This document shows, one piece after another, positions 5,824 through 13,612 of a stretch of 17,275 nucleotides of DNA (positions are counted from its first letter, which is position 1; each line of letters starts with the position of its first letter). Position numbers and translations under genes: made by a program. The notes under the pieces are model-generated. The model ran no database searches, was not told the DNA's origin, and saw only the letters and a program-made list of their open reading frames with translations. Source of the stretch: JANOBJ01 sp031411575. Its GTDB lineage: Bacteria > Pseudomonadota > Gammaproteobacteria > Burkholderiales > Burkholderiaceae_C. The DNA is taken from assembly GCA_031411575.1 (NCBI GenBank), contig JANOBJ010000074.1, forward strand, positions 1 to 17,275, given 5' to 3'.

Positions 5824-6591
5824 ATGTCTGTTGAGCTAGCCGCCGAACCGGTGTTTGAAAGAGTCAAGGTCGTACCCGCCTATCAGATGATTTCTGGCGT
5901 GGTCGAACGACGGATTCTCAATGGCGAGCTGGCGCCAGGCACCCTGCTCCCGACCGAAGTGGAGCTGGCTGACCAATTTGGCGTCAACCGCTCCACCGTA
6001 CGCGAGGCGATTCGCCAGCTCGAACAGGAAGGGCTGGTCGAGCGCCGCAGCTCCAAGCGTCTGCAGGTCACGATGCCCGGCATCTACGACGCCGCGCCGC
6101 GGGCCGCCCGTTCGCTGCTGTTGCAGCAAGTCACCTTTGCCGAGCTGTGGCAGGTCGCCGTGGTGCTGGAGCCGCAGGCCGCGCGCCTGGCTGCACTGTC
6201 AGCGTCGGCCGAGGATATTGAGCAGCTCACGGCCAACGTGGATCGCCTGGCTGCACATTACAAAACCAACGGTTCGATGGAGGAGCATGCACAGATCGAC
6301 ATCGAGTTTCACGCCACCGTGGCACGCGCATCCGGCAACCGCGTGCTAATGCTGGCCCGCGAGCCGATCAACTTGCTCTACCGCCCCTCGCTGATCCGGC
6401 TGCAGGCGGTGCTGCCGCAGATGGAACGGCGCAACCTCGAGGCGCACAAGCGCATCGTCAAAGCCATTGCCGCGCGCGATGCCGAGCAGGCGCAGGAATG
6501 GACCCGCAAGCACTTGATTGATTTTCAGCGCGGCTATACGCTGGCCAGGATTCCAATGAACACACCCATAGAGACGCACCGCCTGGAATGA
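5824..6591 (+). CDS. GntR-family transcriptional regulator, FadR subfamily (FCD domain)
   Basis: The protein has 255 residues. Residues about 18-82 are a GntR winged helix (AYQMISGVVERRILNGELAPGTLLPTE, then LADQFGVNRSTVREAIRQLEQEGLVERR). Residues about 95-235 are an all-helical FCD effector domain with metal ligands in register: Asp159, His163, His208 and His230. FCD proteins bind small carboxylates or sugar acids, often via a metal, and release DNA. The ATG at 5824 is chosen because the fold begins soon after; an upstream TTG at 5764 would add 20 residues without family character and would run over the palindrome at 5787. The Shine-Dalgarno sequence is weak. It is the first gene of the plus-strand operon, 62 bases ahead of the binding-protein gene, and is probably its local repressor or activator. 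Confidence 0.92.
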   Translation: MSVELAAEPVFERVKVVPAYQMISGVVERRILNGELAPGTLLPTEVELADQFGVNRSTVREAIRQLEQEGLVERRSSKRLQVTMPGIYDAAPRAARSLLLQQVTFAELWQVAVVLEPQAARLAALSASAEDIEQLTANVDRLAAHYKTNGSMEEHAQIDIEFHATVARASGNRVLMLAREPINLLYRPSLIRLQAVLPQMERRNLEAHKRIVKAIAARDAEQAQEWTRKHLIDFQRGYTLARIPMNTPIETHRLE

Positions 6592-6653
6592 CACCGGGCC
6601 TTCAGGGCCGACCACTTTACCCACCTGTTCCGATCAACCACCAGGAGACAACC

Positions 6654-7973
6654 ATGGCCATCGCAGCAAGCAAACCACGAAACCGGTTCCCGTCCCAATG
6701 GCGCCATGCGTTACTGGCGACGGCCATCGCCTTGGGCGCGGCTCCGGCGGTGGCGCAGGAAACATTCAAGGTCGGCATCGTCAGCTTCCTGTCGGGTCAG
6801 GCGGCGGAAAGTTTTGGCGTGCCCGCGGTGAACGGCGCCAAGGTTTTAATCGATGCCTTCAACAAGGGCCAAGCCCCGGCGCCCTACAACAAGCCGGGAT
6901 TTGCCGGCATGAAGATCGAAGCCGTTTACGTAGACGAAGCGGGCGGCGCGACCAAGCAGGTACAGGAGATGCGAAACCTGTACGAGCGCGAGAAGGTCGA
7001 TGCGATCGTGGGCTATGTCGGCTCGGGCGACTGCCTGGCGGTAGCGCCCGTCGCGGAGGAAATGAAACGCTTCCTGATCCTGTACGACTGCGGCACGCCC
7101 CGCATCTTCGAGGAGGGCAAGTACCAGTACGTCTTTCGCACCGCCTCGCATGCGGCGATGGACAACGTGGCGCTGGCTCTTTACCTGAAATCACGCAACG
7201 TCAAGGTCGAGCGCTTCAACATGATCCACCAGGATTACGCCTGGGGTCAGGATTCGCGCAAGGACTTCATGCTGTCCATGGAACAGCTCTACAAGGGCGC
7301 CAAGGTCGACGCCGACCTGTTGCCGAAATTTGGCGCCGGGCAATACGGCACCGAGATTTCGGCGCTGTCGTCCAAGCCGGCCGACATCCTGCACTCCAGC
7401 CTGTGGGGCGGCGATTTGCAGGCTTTCATCCTGCAGGCCAGCGCACGCGGGATCTTCCAGAAGCAGCAAGGTGTTTTTTCGGCGGCTGACCACGTGCTAC
7501 CTGGCCTGGGCGACAAGATGCCCAATGGTGTGATCCTTGGCGCACGTGGGGCCTACGGCCTGATGTCGCCGAAGTCTGCGCTGAATGACTGGTGGTTTGG
7601 TCTGTACGAGAAGGCCTACAACGTGTACCCGGTGCAGGCGCCGTACCGAATGGCGCAGGCCCTGTTCGGACTGAAGGCCGCGGCGGAAAAAGCCATTGCC
7701 GCCAACGGCGGCAAAAAGCCGACGCAGGAGCAACTGGCCGCGGCACTCAAGGGCAGCCAGTGGGAGTCGCCCGCCGGCACGATCCGCATGACGCTGGGCG
7801 ACGGTCAGCAAGCCATTCAGGACACGGCGATCGGCAAGACCCGCTACGACGCGGGCAAGAAGATGGTCATGCTCGATGACATCCAGCGGTTCCCCGCCGA
7901 GTGCGTCAACCCGCCTGCCAACATGAAGAGCGAGGACTGGATCAAGGCCGGGTTTCCTGGCGCCAAGTGCTGA
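6654..7973 (+). CDS. ABC transporter periplasmic binding protein, branched-chain amino acid type
   Basis: This is a 439-residue Peripla_BP_6 (LivK-like) protein. The signal peptide covers residues 1-34 (ATAIALGAAPAVA, cut before QETF). The mature start TFKVGIVSFLSGQAAESFGVPAVNGAKVLIDAFN is typical of the first lobe, and IVGYVGSGDCLAVAPVAEEMKRFLILYDCGTPR and QYVFRTASHAAMDNVALAL follow as in family members. It is longer than LivK (about 345 mature residues), in line with the subgroup that serves aromatic, amide or other non-amino-acid ligands, so the ligand is open. The ATG at 6654 follows GGAGACAACC; an ATG at 6588 overlapping the regulator stop would add 22 residues ahead of the signal peptide and is less likely. 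Two hairpins follow the stop. Confidence 0.93.
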   Translation: MAIAASKPRNRFPSQWRHALLATAIALGAAPAVAQETFKVGIVSFLSGQAAESFGVPAVNGAKVLIDAFNKGQAPAPYNKPGFAGMKIEAVYVDEAGGATKQVQEMRNLYEREKVDAIVGYVGSGDCLAVAPVAEEMKRFLILYDCGTPRIFEEGKYQYVFRTASHAAMDNVALALYLKSRNVKVERFNMIHQDYAWGQDSRKDFMLSMEQLYKGAKVDADLLPKFGAGQYGTEISALSSKPADILHSSLWGGDLQAFILQASARGIFQKQQGVFSAADHVLPGLGDKMPNGVILGARGAYGLMSPKSALNDWWFGLYEKAYNVYPVQAPYRMAQALFGLKAAAEKAIAANGGKKPTQEQLAAALKGSQWESPAGTIRMTLGDGQQAIQDTAIGKTRYDAGKKMVMLDDIQRFPAECVNPPANMKSEDWIKAGFPGAKC

Positions 7974-7985
7974 AAAAAGGCCCCT

Positions 7986-8052
7986 CCCCGAAGCGGCCTT
8001 TGGTCGCCTCTCCCTCGGGGGGTACCACCAGCGGACCGGCGTAAGCCGGTCC
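7986..8052 (+). repeat. Two GC-rich hairpins between the binding protein and permease genes
   Basis: The first hairpin pairs ccccga (7986-7991) with tcgggg (8015-8020) and gcggcc with ggtcgc inside it. The second is a perfect 8-bp stem, ggaccggc-gtaa-gccggtcc (8033-8052). Neither has a U-tract. Stable hairpins after a binding-protein gene often protect its mRNA and let it be made in excess over the membrane parts. The sequence also looks like an intergenic palindromic repeat; only a genome search can tell. Confidence 0.5.
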
Positions 8053-8080
8053 CGCGGCGGTCCCTTGAATAGTCTCGGAT

Positions 8081-8977
8081 ATGAACCTGCTCATCACGAT
8101 CCTGTTTGACGGCATCACGTATGCGTCCTGGCTGTTCATCGTGGCGCTGGGGCTCACGCTGGTGTTCGGCGTGCTTAAAATTCTGAACATTGCGCACGGC
8201 AGTTTCTATGCCGTGGGAGCCTATGCCGGCGCGAGTCTGGTGGGCTGGCTGCTGTCGATCCAGATGGCGCCGGCTTTCAGCCTGGTAGCGCTGTTTGCAG
8301 CGGCGGTAGCCGTGGCCGCCGTGTTGGCCCCACTGACCGAGCGCGGGCTGCTGCGCATGTTCTACGGCCGCGACGAGGTGCTGCTGGTGTTGGTGACCTA
8401 CGCGCTGTTCCTGATGCTGGAAGACATCACCAAACTGCTGTGGGGTGTCAACCCGTACTACGTCTCGGACACCTACCAGGCTTTTGGCAACGTCACCATC
8501 GCCGGCCAGACTTATGTGGGCTATGACGTGCTGCTGATTGGCGTGGCCACGGTGTGCGGGATCCTCACCTGGTGGGTGCTCAACCGCACGCGCCAGGGCA
8601 AGATCGTCACGGCCGTGATCCACAGTGCAGAGGTCGCTGCCAGCATGGGCGTGAACGTTTCCCGTATCTATACCCTGGCCTTCATGTGCGGGGTTTTCCT
8701 GGCAGCGCTCGGAGGCGCCCTGACCGCGCCGATGATCTCGGTTCAGCCGGGTCTGAGCGTAGGGGTGATCATCGTCTCGTTTGCCGTCGTCATCATCGGT
8801 GGCCTCGGCAGCATCGAAGGGGCTGCCATTGGCGCGCTGATCGTGGGTCTGGCACGGGCGGCGGCGGTGCACATCTGGCCGCCGGCCGAACTGTTCAGCA
8901 TCTATGTGGTGATGGCGGTCATCCTGGTGTGGCGGCCCGAAGGGCTGTTCCAGCGCATCCAGGCCCGAAAGATCTGA
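8081..8977 (+). CDS. HAAT-type ABC transporter permease, LivH-like
   Basis: This is a 298-residue inner-membrane permease with about eight hydrophobic segments. The hallmark KILNIAHGSFYAVGAYAGASLV is near residues 30-50, and the coupling-helix region reads VIHSAEVAASMGVNVSRIYTLAFMCGVFLAALGGAL (around 182-217), as in LivH. It forms half of the membrane channel with the following LivM-like protein. The ATG at 8081 has no good Shine-Dalgarno sequence (AGTCTCGGAT before it), consistent with lower expression than the binding protein. The gap to the next gene is 43 bases. Confidence 0.93.
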   Translation: MNLLITILFDGITYASWLFIVALGLTLVFGVLKILNIAHGSFYAVGAYAGASLVGWLLSIQMAPAFSLVALFAAAVAVAAVLAPLTERGLLRMFYGRDEVLLVLVTYALFLMLEDITKLLWGVNPYYVSDTYQAFGNVTIAGQTYVGYDVLLIGVATVCGILTWWVLNRTRQGKIVTAVIHSAEVAASMGVNVSRIYTLAFMCGVFLAALGGALTAPMISVQPGLSVGVIIVSFAVVIIGGLGSIEGAAIGALIVGLARAAAVHIWPPAELFSIYVVMAVILVWRPEGLFQRIQARKI

Positions 8978-9020
8978 TGGATCTGCACCTCTTCCGTCCA
9001 ACCCCCCGGAGGGTTTTGCC

Positions 9021-9992
9021 TTGATTGCCTTGTCTGCCAAGCGCGTATTGCTGATGTGCGCGCTGAGTTTTTTGATGCTGCTCGGCCTTGGGCTGGTGCT
9101 GCCAAAGTGGTTGGTCTTTCTCGGCACGATCGCGCTGTCCAACGGCTTGGTGTCGCTGGGCATCATGCTGATGATGCGCAGCGGCGTCGTCCCCTTCGGC
9201 CAGGGACTGGTGTTTGCCGCTGGTGGCTACACGGCGGCCTTGCTGTTCAACCGGCTGGGCATCACCGACGCACTCGCGCTCTGCCTGCTCGGTGGCGTCG
9301 TGGCCTTCTGCATCGCACTGCCGTTTGCGCCATTGCTGGCGCGCTACCGTGGCATCTTCTTTGCCATGCTGACGCTGGCGCTGTCGATGGTGCTGTACGG
9401 CATCCTGATGAAAACCCAGACGCTGGGTGGCTCCGATGGTTTTAACGTCACGCGCCCGACGCTGTTCGGGTTTCGACCCGAAGCCGCGCAGTCCACGCTG
9501 ATGCTGTGGGGCGTGACGGCCGGCGTGACCTGCCTGGTGGCAGGGCTGGCCCGTGTGTACTGCGATTCCACGCGGGGCCTGTTGGCGCTGGCAGTTCGCG
9601 AGAACGAGCTGCGGGTGGAGTACCTGGGTATGTCGGTCGTCAATATCGTGGCCTGGAACTACCTGCTGGCCGCCGCTCTGGGTGGCATGGGTGGCGCTTT
9701 GAGTGTGCTGGCTTTGGGCCACATTGATCCCAACTTCAGCTACTGGACCACCTCGGGCGAATTCGTCTTCGTGGCCATCCTGGCGGGCTACCACAGCGTG
9801 GCGGCCGTGCTCGTCAGCTCGTTCCTGCTGGAGCTGGTGCGCTCGTTCTCCAGCTCGTATTTTCCGAACACCTGGCAGCTGGCACTTGGCATTTTCCTGC
9901 TGCTGGTGATCCGCTTTCTGCCCGACGGACTGGGCTCGCAGATGCACCGGTTGCTGCCCAAGCGCAGCGCCTTGTCGGATGAGCAGACATGA
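9021..9992 (+). CDS. HAAT-type ABC transporter permease, LivM-like
   Basis: This is a 323-residue hydrophobic permease, partner of the LivH-like protein. Family features are LGIMLMMRSGVVPFGQGLVFAAGGYTAALL and the coupling segment LAVRENELRVEYLGMSVVNIVAWNYLLAAALGGMGGALSVL. The TTG start at 9021 is favoured by GGAGGG 7 bases upstream; the first in-frame ATG (9054) would trim the initial membrane segment. It overlaps the ATPase gene by ATGA (9989-9992), a sign of translational coupling. Confidence 0.92.
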   Translation: MIALSAKRVLLMCALSFLMLLGLGLVLPKWLVFLGTIALSNGLVSLGIMLMMRSGVVPFGQGLVFAAGGYTAALLFNRLGITDALALCLLGGVVAFCIALPFAPLLARYRGIFFAMLTLALSMVLYGILMKTQTLGGSDGFNVTRPTLFGFRPEAAQSTLMLWGVTAGVTCLVAGLARVYCDSTRGLLALAVRENELRVEYLGMSVVNIVAWNYLLAAALGGMGGALSVLALGHIDPNFSYWTTSGEFVFVAILAGYHSVAAVLVSSFLLELVRSFSSSYFPNTWQLALGIFLLLVIRFLPDGLGSQMHRLLPKRSALSDEQT

Positions 9993-10780
9993 CTGGCGCT
10001 ACACCCATGCTGCTGTCCGCCAGGAGTCTGAACCGCAATTTCGGGGCCGTCGTGGCGGCTGCAGATGTCAGCATCGACATCGCCGCCGGCGAACGCCTGT
10101 GCCTGATCGGCAGCAACGGCGCGGGCAAGACCACCTTCGTCAACATGATCACCGGCTACCTCAAGCCATCGAGCGGTCAGATCATGCTGGATGGAGAAGA
10201 CATCACCGCGCTGGCGCCCCGCGCCATCACGCGCCGGGGCGTGGCCCGGTCCTTCCAGATTCCCCAACTGTGCATGCACATGACCGTGATGGACAACCTG
10301 CTGGCGTCGCTGCATTGCAGTCGCGGCGAGCGCTCGTTCCTGCGGTCTGGGCGGGCGCCCGCTGACGTGGCTGAATGCCGCGACTTGCTGGATCGCTTTG
10401 GACTGGCCGGGCATGCGTCGCGGCCGGTGATGGAGCTTCCCGGCGGTGTCCGCAAGCTGCTGGACATCGCCATGGCCCTGACCGGCCGGCCCAAGCTGCT
10501 GATGCTCGATGAACCGACCAGTGGTGTGAGTGCCGATGAAAAATTCACGACGATGGACACGGTGATGCAGGCCATCGACCGCGGCCTGCATGGCCTGCCC
10601 GTGACTGTGGTGTTCGTTGAGCACGACATGGATATCGTTGAGCGCTATGCATCACGCGTGATCGCGTTCTACAGCGGCCGCGTGATCGCCGATGGCTCCT
10701 CGTCGGTGGTGTTGACCGATACCGAGGTGCAGCGCTACGTCACCGGCTCGGTGCGCCCCAAAGCGGAGACTGCGCCATGA
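9989..10780 (+). CDS. HAAT-type ABC transporter ATPase, LivG-like
   Basis: This is a 263-residue cytoplasmic ATP-binding subunit. Walker A is GSNGAGKTT (41-49), the Q-loop region RSFQIPQL (88-94), Walker B LLMLDE (170-175) followed by PTSGVSADE, and the switch His is in VEHDMDIV (His212). The ABC signature reads LPGGVRK (150-156), where LSGGQ-like is usual: Pro replaces Ser and Val the Gln. LivG proteins do vary here, so activity is still expected. The start overlaps the livM-like stop and the end overlaps the next ATPase, both by ATGA. An ATG at 10007 is a possible alternative start. Confidence 0.93.
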   Translation: MTGATPMLLSARSLNRNFGAVVAAADVSIDIAAGERLCLIGSNGAGKTTFVNMITGYLKPSSGQIMLDGEDITALAPRAITRRGVARSFQIPQLCMHMTVMDNLLASLHCSRGERSFLRSGRAPADVAECRDLLDRFGLAGHASRPVMELPGGVRKLLDIAMALTGRPKLLMLDEPTSGVSADEKFTTMDTVMQAIDRGLHGLPVTVVFVEHDMDIVERYASRVIAFYSGRVIADGSSSVVLTDTEVQRYVTGSVRPKAETAP

Positions 10781-11415
10781 TCCGGTTGTCACAAGCGGTG
10801 GTCGCGATCCAGAATGTGGAGGTGCTCCGGCAATTCTCGATCACGGTAGAGCCTGGAAGCCTGGTGGGCCTGGTCGGCCGCAACGGCGCCGGCAAGACCA
10901 GCGTGATGCGCACGATCATGGGGCATCTGCCCCTGCGCGCGGGTAGCCTGCACTTTGGCGAGGTCGATCTGGGCGCCAAGGCAAGCCACGAACGCGCCGC
11001 GCTGGGCATCGGCTACATGCCCGAAGACCGCGGGTTGGTGCCCGAGCTGACGGTCGAGGAAAACATCTGCCTGCCGCTGTGGGTGTCGCCGAGCCTGGTG
11101 GCAGCCGAGCGATTGAAACTGGTCTACACCGTGCTGCCGGAGCTGCTGGACATGCGTGAGCGCAAGGCGCTGCTGCTGTCAGGCGGTCAGCAAAAGATGG
11201 TGGCGCTGGCCCGCGCGCTGGCGGTGGGCACACGCCTGCTGCTGCTCGATGAGCCGTTTGAAGGCGTGGCGCCAGCGCTGTCGCAGCGGCTGTCCGAGGT
11301 GGTCGGAAGGATGCGCGGGAGCGGTCTGTCGGTACTGATCAGCCAGTCGGACCTGAACCACTCACGCGACTTGCTGGACGCTGAAATCGTGATCGAGCGC
11401 GGCGCCAACCACTAG
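10777..11415 (+). CDS. HAAT-type ABC transporter ATPase, LivF-like
   Basis: This is a 212-residue ATPase, about 20 residues shorter than usual LivF (about 235), mainly at the C-terminus. Walker A is GRNGAGKTS (34-42), the signature LSGGQQK (134-140) is intact, and Walker B is LLLLDEP (154-160) followed by FEGVAP, which is typical of LivF. The switch position reads ISQSDLN, where LivF proteins commonly have VEQN; the canonical His is absent in that subfamily too. It is the last gene of the operon. The stop TAG is followed by the 28-base repeat tract at 11457. Confidence 0.92.
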   Translation: MIRLSQAVVAIQNVEVLRQFSITVEPGSLVGLVGRNGAGKTSVMRTIMGHLPLRAGSLHFGEVDLGAKASHERAALGIGYMPEDRGLVPELTVEENICLPLWVSPSLVAAERLKLVYTVLPELLDMRERKALLLSGGQQKMVALARALAVGTRLLLLDEPFEGVAPALSQRLSEVVGRMRGSGLSVLISQSDLNHSRDLLDAEIVIERGANH

Positions 11416-11456
11416 TACGGGCAACGCGCCAGGGACCGCAGCTGACGACCCCGTGA

Positions 11457-11540
11457 TGAGGCAGGTCTGGCGACGGTCACGCCGTCTGTCGGTTCCCCCG
11501 ACGGTCAAGCCGTCAAGCTGTACCACCGACGGTCAAGCCG
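11457..11540 (-). repeat. Three degenerate 28-bp tandem repeats spanning the 3' end of tldD
   Basis: Read on the minus strand, units 11540-11513, 11512-11485 and 11484-11457 each begin CGGCTTGACCGTCGG or a close variant, and each contains the stem GACGG...CCGTC. The first unit encodes the C-terminus of TldD and its stop (DGLTVGGTA); the others lie in the gap to livF. The tract is the convergent junction of two operons. Each unit can form a short hairpin on either strand, but no U-tract follows. Confidence 0.65.
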
Positions 11541-12985
11541 TCGATGCGCAGTGTCGGCTGGCCCACACCCACGGGCACGCTCTGGCCTTCCTTGCCGCAG
11601 GTGCCGACGCCGGGGTCGAGCGCCATGTCGTTGCCAATCAGCTTGACGCGGGTCAGCGCATCCGGGCCGTTGCCCACGATGGTCGCACCCTTGACCGGGT
11701 ACTGGATCTTGCCGTTTTCAACCCAGAACGCCTCGCTGGCCGAGAACACAAACTTGCCGGACGTGATGTCCACCTGGCCGCCGCCGAAGTTGGTGGCGTA
11801 CAGGCCCTTCTTGATGCTGGCCACGATTTCCTGGGGCGTCTTGTCGCCGCCAAGCATGTAGGTGTTGGTCATGCGGGGCATGGGGACGTGGGCGTAGCTT
11901 TCGCGGCGACCATTGCCGGTGGGTTTCACGCCCATCAGCCGAGCGTTCATCGAGTCCTGGATGTAGCCTTTGAGGATGCCGTCCTCGATCAGCACGTTCT
12001 TCTGGGTCGCATTGCCTTCGTCGTCCACATTGAGCGAGCCGCGCCGGTCGGAAATGGTGCCATCGTCCAGCACCGTCACGCCCTTGGCTGCGACGCGCTG
12101 GCCGATGCGGCCACTGAACGCACTGGAGCCCTTGCGGTTGAAGTCGCCCTCCAGCCCATGGCCGATGGCTTCGTGCAGCAGGATGCCGGGCCAGCCCGGC
12201 CCGAGCACTACCGTCATTTCGCCCGCAGGCGCCGGGCGCGCCTCGAGGTTGGTGAGTGCGGCCTTGACGGCAGCGTCGACATAGTCGTTGACGTGCGCAT
12301 CGTCAAAATAAGCGAGGCCAAAGCGCCCGCCGCCGCCACCGGAGCCCATTTCGCGGCGAGCCTTGCCGCCCACCGTCTGCTCGGCGATTACCGTGACCGA
12401 AAGGCGTACCAGCGGGCGCACATCAGCCGCCAGCGTGCCGTCGGCACGCGCCACCATGACCACGTCGTATTCACTGGCCAGCCCCGCCATCACCTGCACG
12501 ATGCGCGGGTCGCGCGCGCGCGCCAGCTGCTCCACTTTTTCCAGCAGCTTGACTTTGGCCGTGCTGTCCAGCGTGGCTATCGGGTCGACGCCACGGTACA
12601 GGGAGCGGCTGCCTGCTATTTTCTGGGTCGCTACGCGCACCCGCCGGTTCTGCACGGCAGACGAAATGGACCGGACAGTGCGGGCCGCGTCGAGCAGCGA
12701 GGCCTCGGAAATATCGTCTGAGTAGGCGAAGGCGGTTTTCTCGCCGCTGACGGCGCGCACGCCCACGCCCTGATCAATGCTGAAGCTGCCCGTCTTAACG
12801 ATGCCCTCTTCCAGGCTCCAGCCTTCGCTGCGGGTGTACTGGAAGTAGAGGTCGGCGTCGTCCACCTTGTGCGCGGTGATTTCGGCCAGCGCGCGCGTCA
12901 GGTGGGATTCGTCGAGGCCAAAGGGTTTGAGGAGCAGGTCCTGCGCGACGGCAAGACGCTCGAGGGTGGGTTCACGGGAGATCAT
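11513..12985 (-). CDS. tldD: TldD metalloprotease subunit
   Basis: The protein has 490 residues, the usual size for TldD (about 480). It has the zinc-binding HEAIGH (271-276, within GILLHEAIGHGLEGDFNRKGSSAFSGRIG), an N-terminal VDDADLYFQYTRSEGWSLEEGIVKTGSFSIDQGVGVRA, and the C-terminal LDPGVGTCGKEGQSVPVGVGQPTLRI with the conserved Cys. TldD pairs with TldE/PmbA to form a cytoplasmic metalloprotease that trims unfolded peptides, CcdA and some ribosomally made antibiotics such as microcin B17. No pmbA is in the window. The ATG at 12985 is the only start consistent with the family N-terminus; the frame stays open 78 codons further upstream but that part lacks family character and overlaps the next gene. 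The Shine-Dalgarno sequence is weak. Confidence 0.96.
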   Translation of the reverse strand: MISREPTLERLAVAQDLLLKPFGLDESHLTRALAEITAHKVDDADLYFQYTRSEGWSLEEGIVKTGSFSIDQGVGVRAVSGEKTAFAYSDDISEASLLDAARTVRSISSAVQNRRVRVATQKIAGSRSLYRGVDPIATLDSTAKVKLLEKVEQLARARDPRIVQVMAGLASEYDVVMVARADGTLAADVRPLVRLSVTVIAEQTVGGKARREMGSGGGGGRFGLAYFDDAHVNDYVDAAVKAALTNLEARPAPAGEMTVVLGPGWPGILLHEAIGHGLEGDFNRKGSSAFSGRIGQRVAAKGVTVLDDGTISDRRGSLNVDDEGNATQKNVLIEDGILKGYIQDSMNARLMGVKPTGNGRRESYAHVPMPRMTNTYMLGGDKTPQEIVASIKKGLYATNFGGGQVDITSGKFVFSASEAFWVENGKIQYPVKGATIVGNGPDALTRVKLIGNDMALDPGVGTCGKEGQSVPVGVGQPTLRIDGLTVGGTA

Positions 12986-13074
12986 GCGCCATTGTAGGCA
13001 GGGCGCAAGGCACCGGTCGCCAAACGGCCATTCCGCCGTTGCACGCTGGAAACCGGGTTGGCGGGTCTGGATCA

Positions 13075-13097
13075 GCGCCGGCACCACGGGCCGGCGC
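13075..13097 (-). terminator. GC-rich hairpin after the YegP-like gene
   Basis: A 7-bp perfect stem, gcgccgg / ccggcgc, with a 9-base loop begins 6 bases past the stop on the minus strand. There is no T-tract. It probably stops or stabilises the yegP-like transcript; the remaining 89 bases before tldD hold no gene that I can support. Confidence 0.4.
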
Positions 13098-13103
13098 GGC
13101 CAC

Positions 13104-13439
13104 TCACACCGCCTGGTCGTCCGTCGCGGCGCCAGGTGCGTTGTTCTTGCACGAATCAATGCCGGCGTCGCGTGCCTTTTCGCCCGAATACATCTGGCTT
13201 TGCCCGATGACCTGGCCATTGCCAGCTTTCAGAGTGAAGTAGGGCGATCCGTCTTTGCCGGTCAGGCGACCGTATTTGGCGTCGTCAGCGGCGTTCTTCT
13301 GCACCGACGCGATGCCATTGACTGCACTGGCTTTCGATTCGTACATCTCGCTGGAAAGGATGATTTGCCCATTGCCTGCGAGCAGGTTGAAAAAATACTT
13401 GTCGTTCTTGGATTTCTTGAGCTCGAACTTACCGGCCAT
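13104..13439 (-). CDS. yegP: YegP-like DUF1508 protein, two tandem repeats
   Basis: The protein has 111 residues and is built from two DUF1508 units: FELKKSKNDKYFFNLLAGNGQIILSSEMYESKASAVNGIASVQKNA (about 5-50) and a second YFTLKAGNGQVIGQSQMYSGEKARDAGIDSCKNNA (about 67-101). The GNGQ-I-xSx-MY motif is kept in both. The family is small, cytoplasmic and of unknown biochemical role; YegP of E. coli has the same two-unit form. The ATG at 13439 has a good site (CCAGGAGACCTTC before it). A 7-bp hairpin, ttgccaa/ttggcaa (13456-13476), lies in the 5' leader, so it may be regulated at the RNA level. The other 130 bases to the dehydrogenase gene are comparatively AT-rich and probably hold its promoter; a loose TTGGTG-N17-TTAATC match exists on the minus strand. 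Confidence 0.9.
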   Translation of the reverse strand: MAGKFELKKSKNDKYFFNLLAGNGQIILSSEMYESKASAVNGIASVQKNAADDAKYGRLTGKDGSPYFTLKAGNGQVIGQSQMYSGEKARDAGIDSCKNNAPGAATDDQAV

Positions 13440-13612
13440 GAAGGTCTCCTGGTTTTTGCCAAAGCACGGTTGGCAAGCGAGGTTTTAGCTGGTTACGCGG
13501 ATCGACGCAACGGGATTGATTAAAAAGTGGTAGTTCTTCACACCAAAACCGTTTGTTGTTGTAACCAGTCCCCAGCGCGGTGCGGCCAGACCATCGCTGA
13601 CCAAGAGGCTCT

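Noticed and set aside
7844..9166. Long open frame on the minus strand (440 codons) opposite the binding protein and LivH-like gene
   Set aside because: It is antisense to genes with clear family motifs, is rich in His, Gln, Arg and Asp as expected of reverse-frame translation in GC-rich DNA, and has no domain or start signal.
11457..11540. 28-bp repeats as a mini CRISPR array
   Set aside because: The 28 bases are head-to-tail with no spacers, are degenerate, and one unit is coding; there are no cas genes.
12986..13219. N-terminal extension of TldD by 78 codons
   Set aside because: The extra residues have no family similarity, are Arg/Pro-rich, and overlap the yegP-like gene. ATG 12985 gives the standard length.
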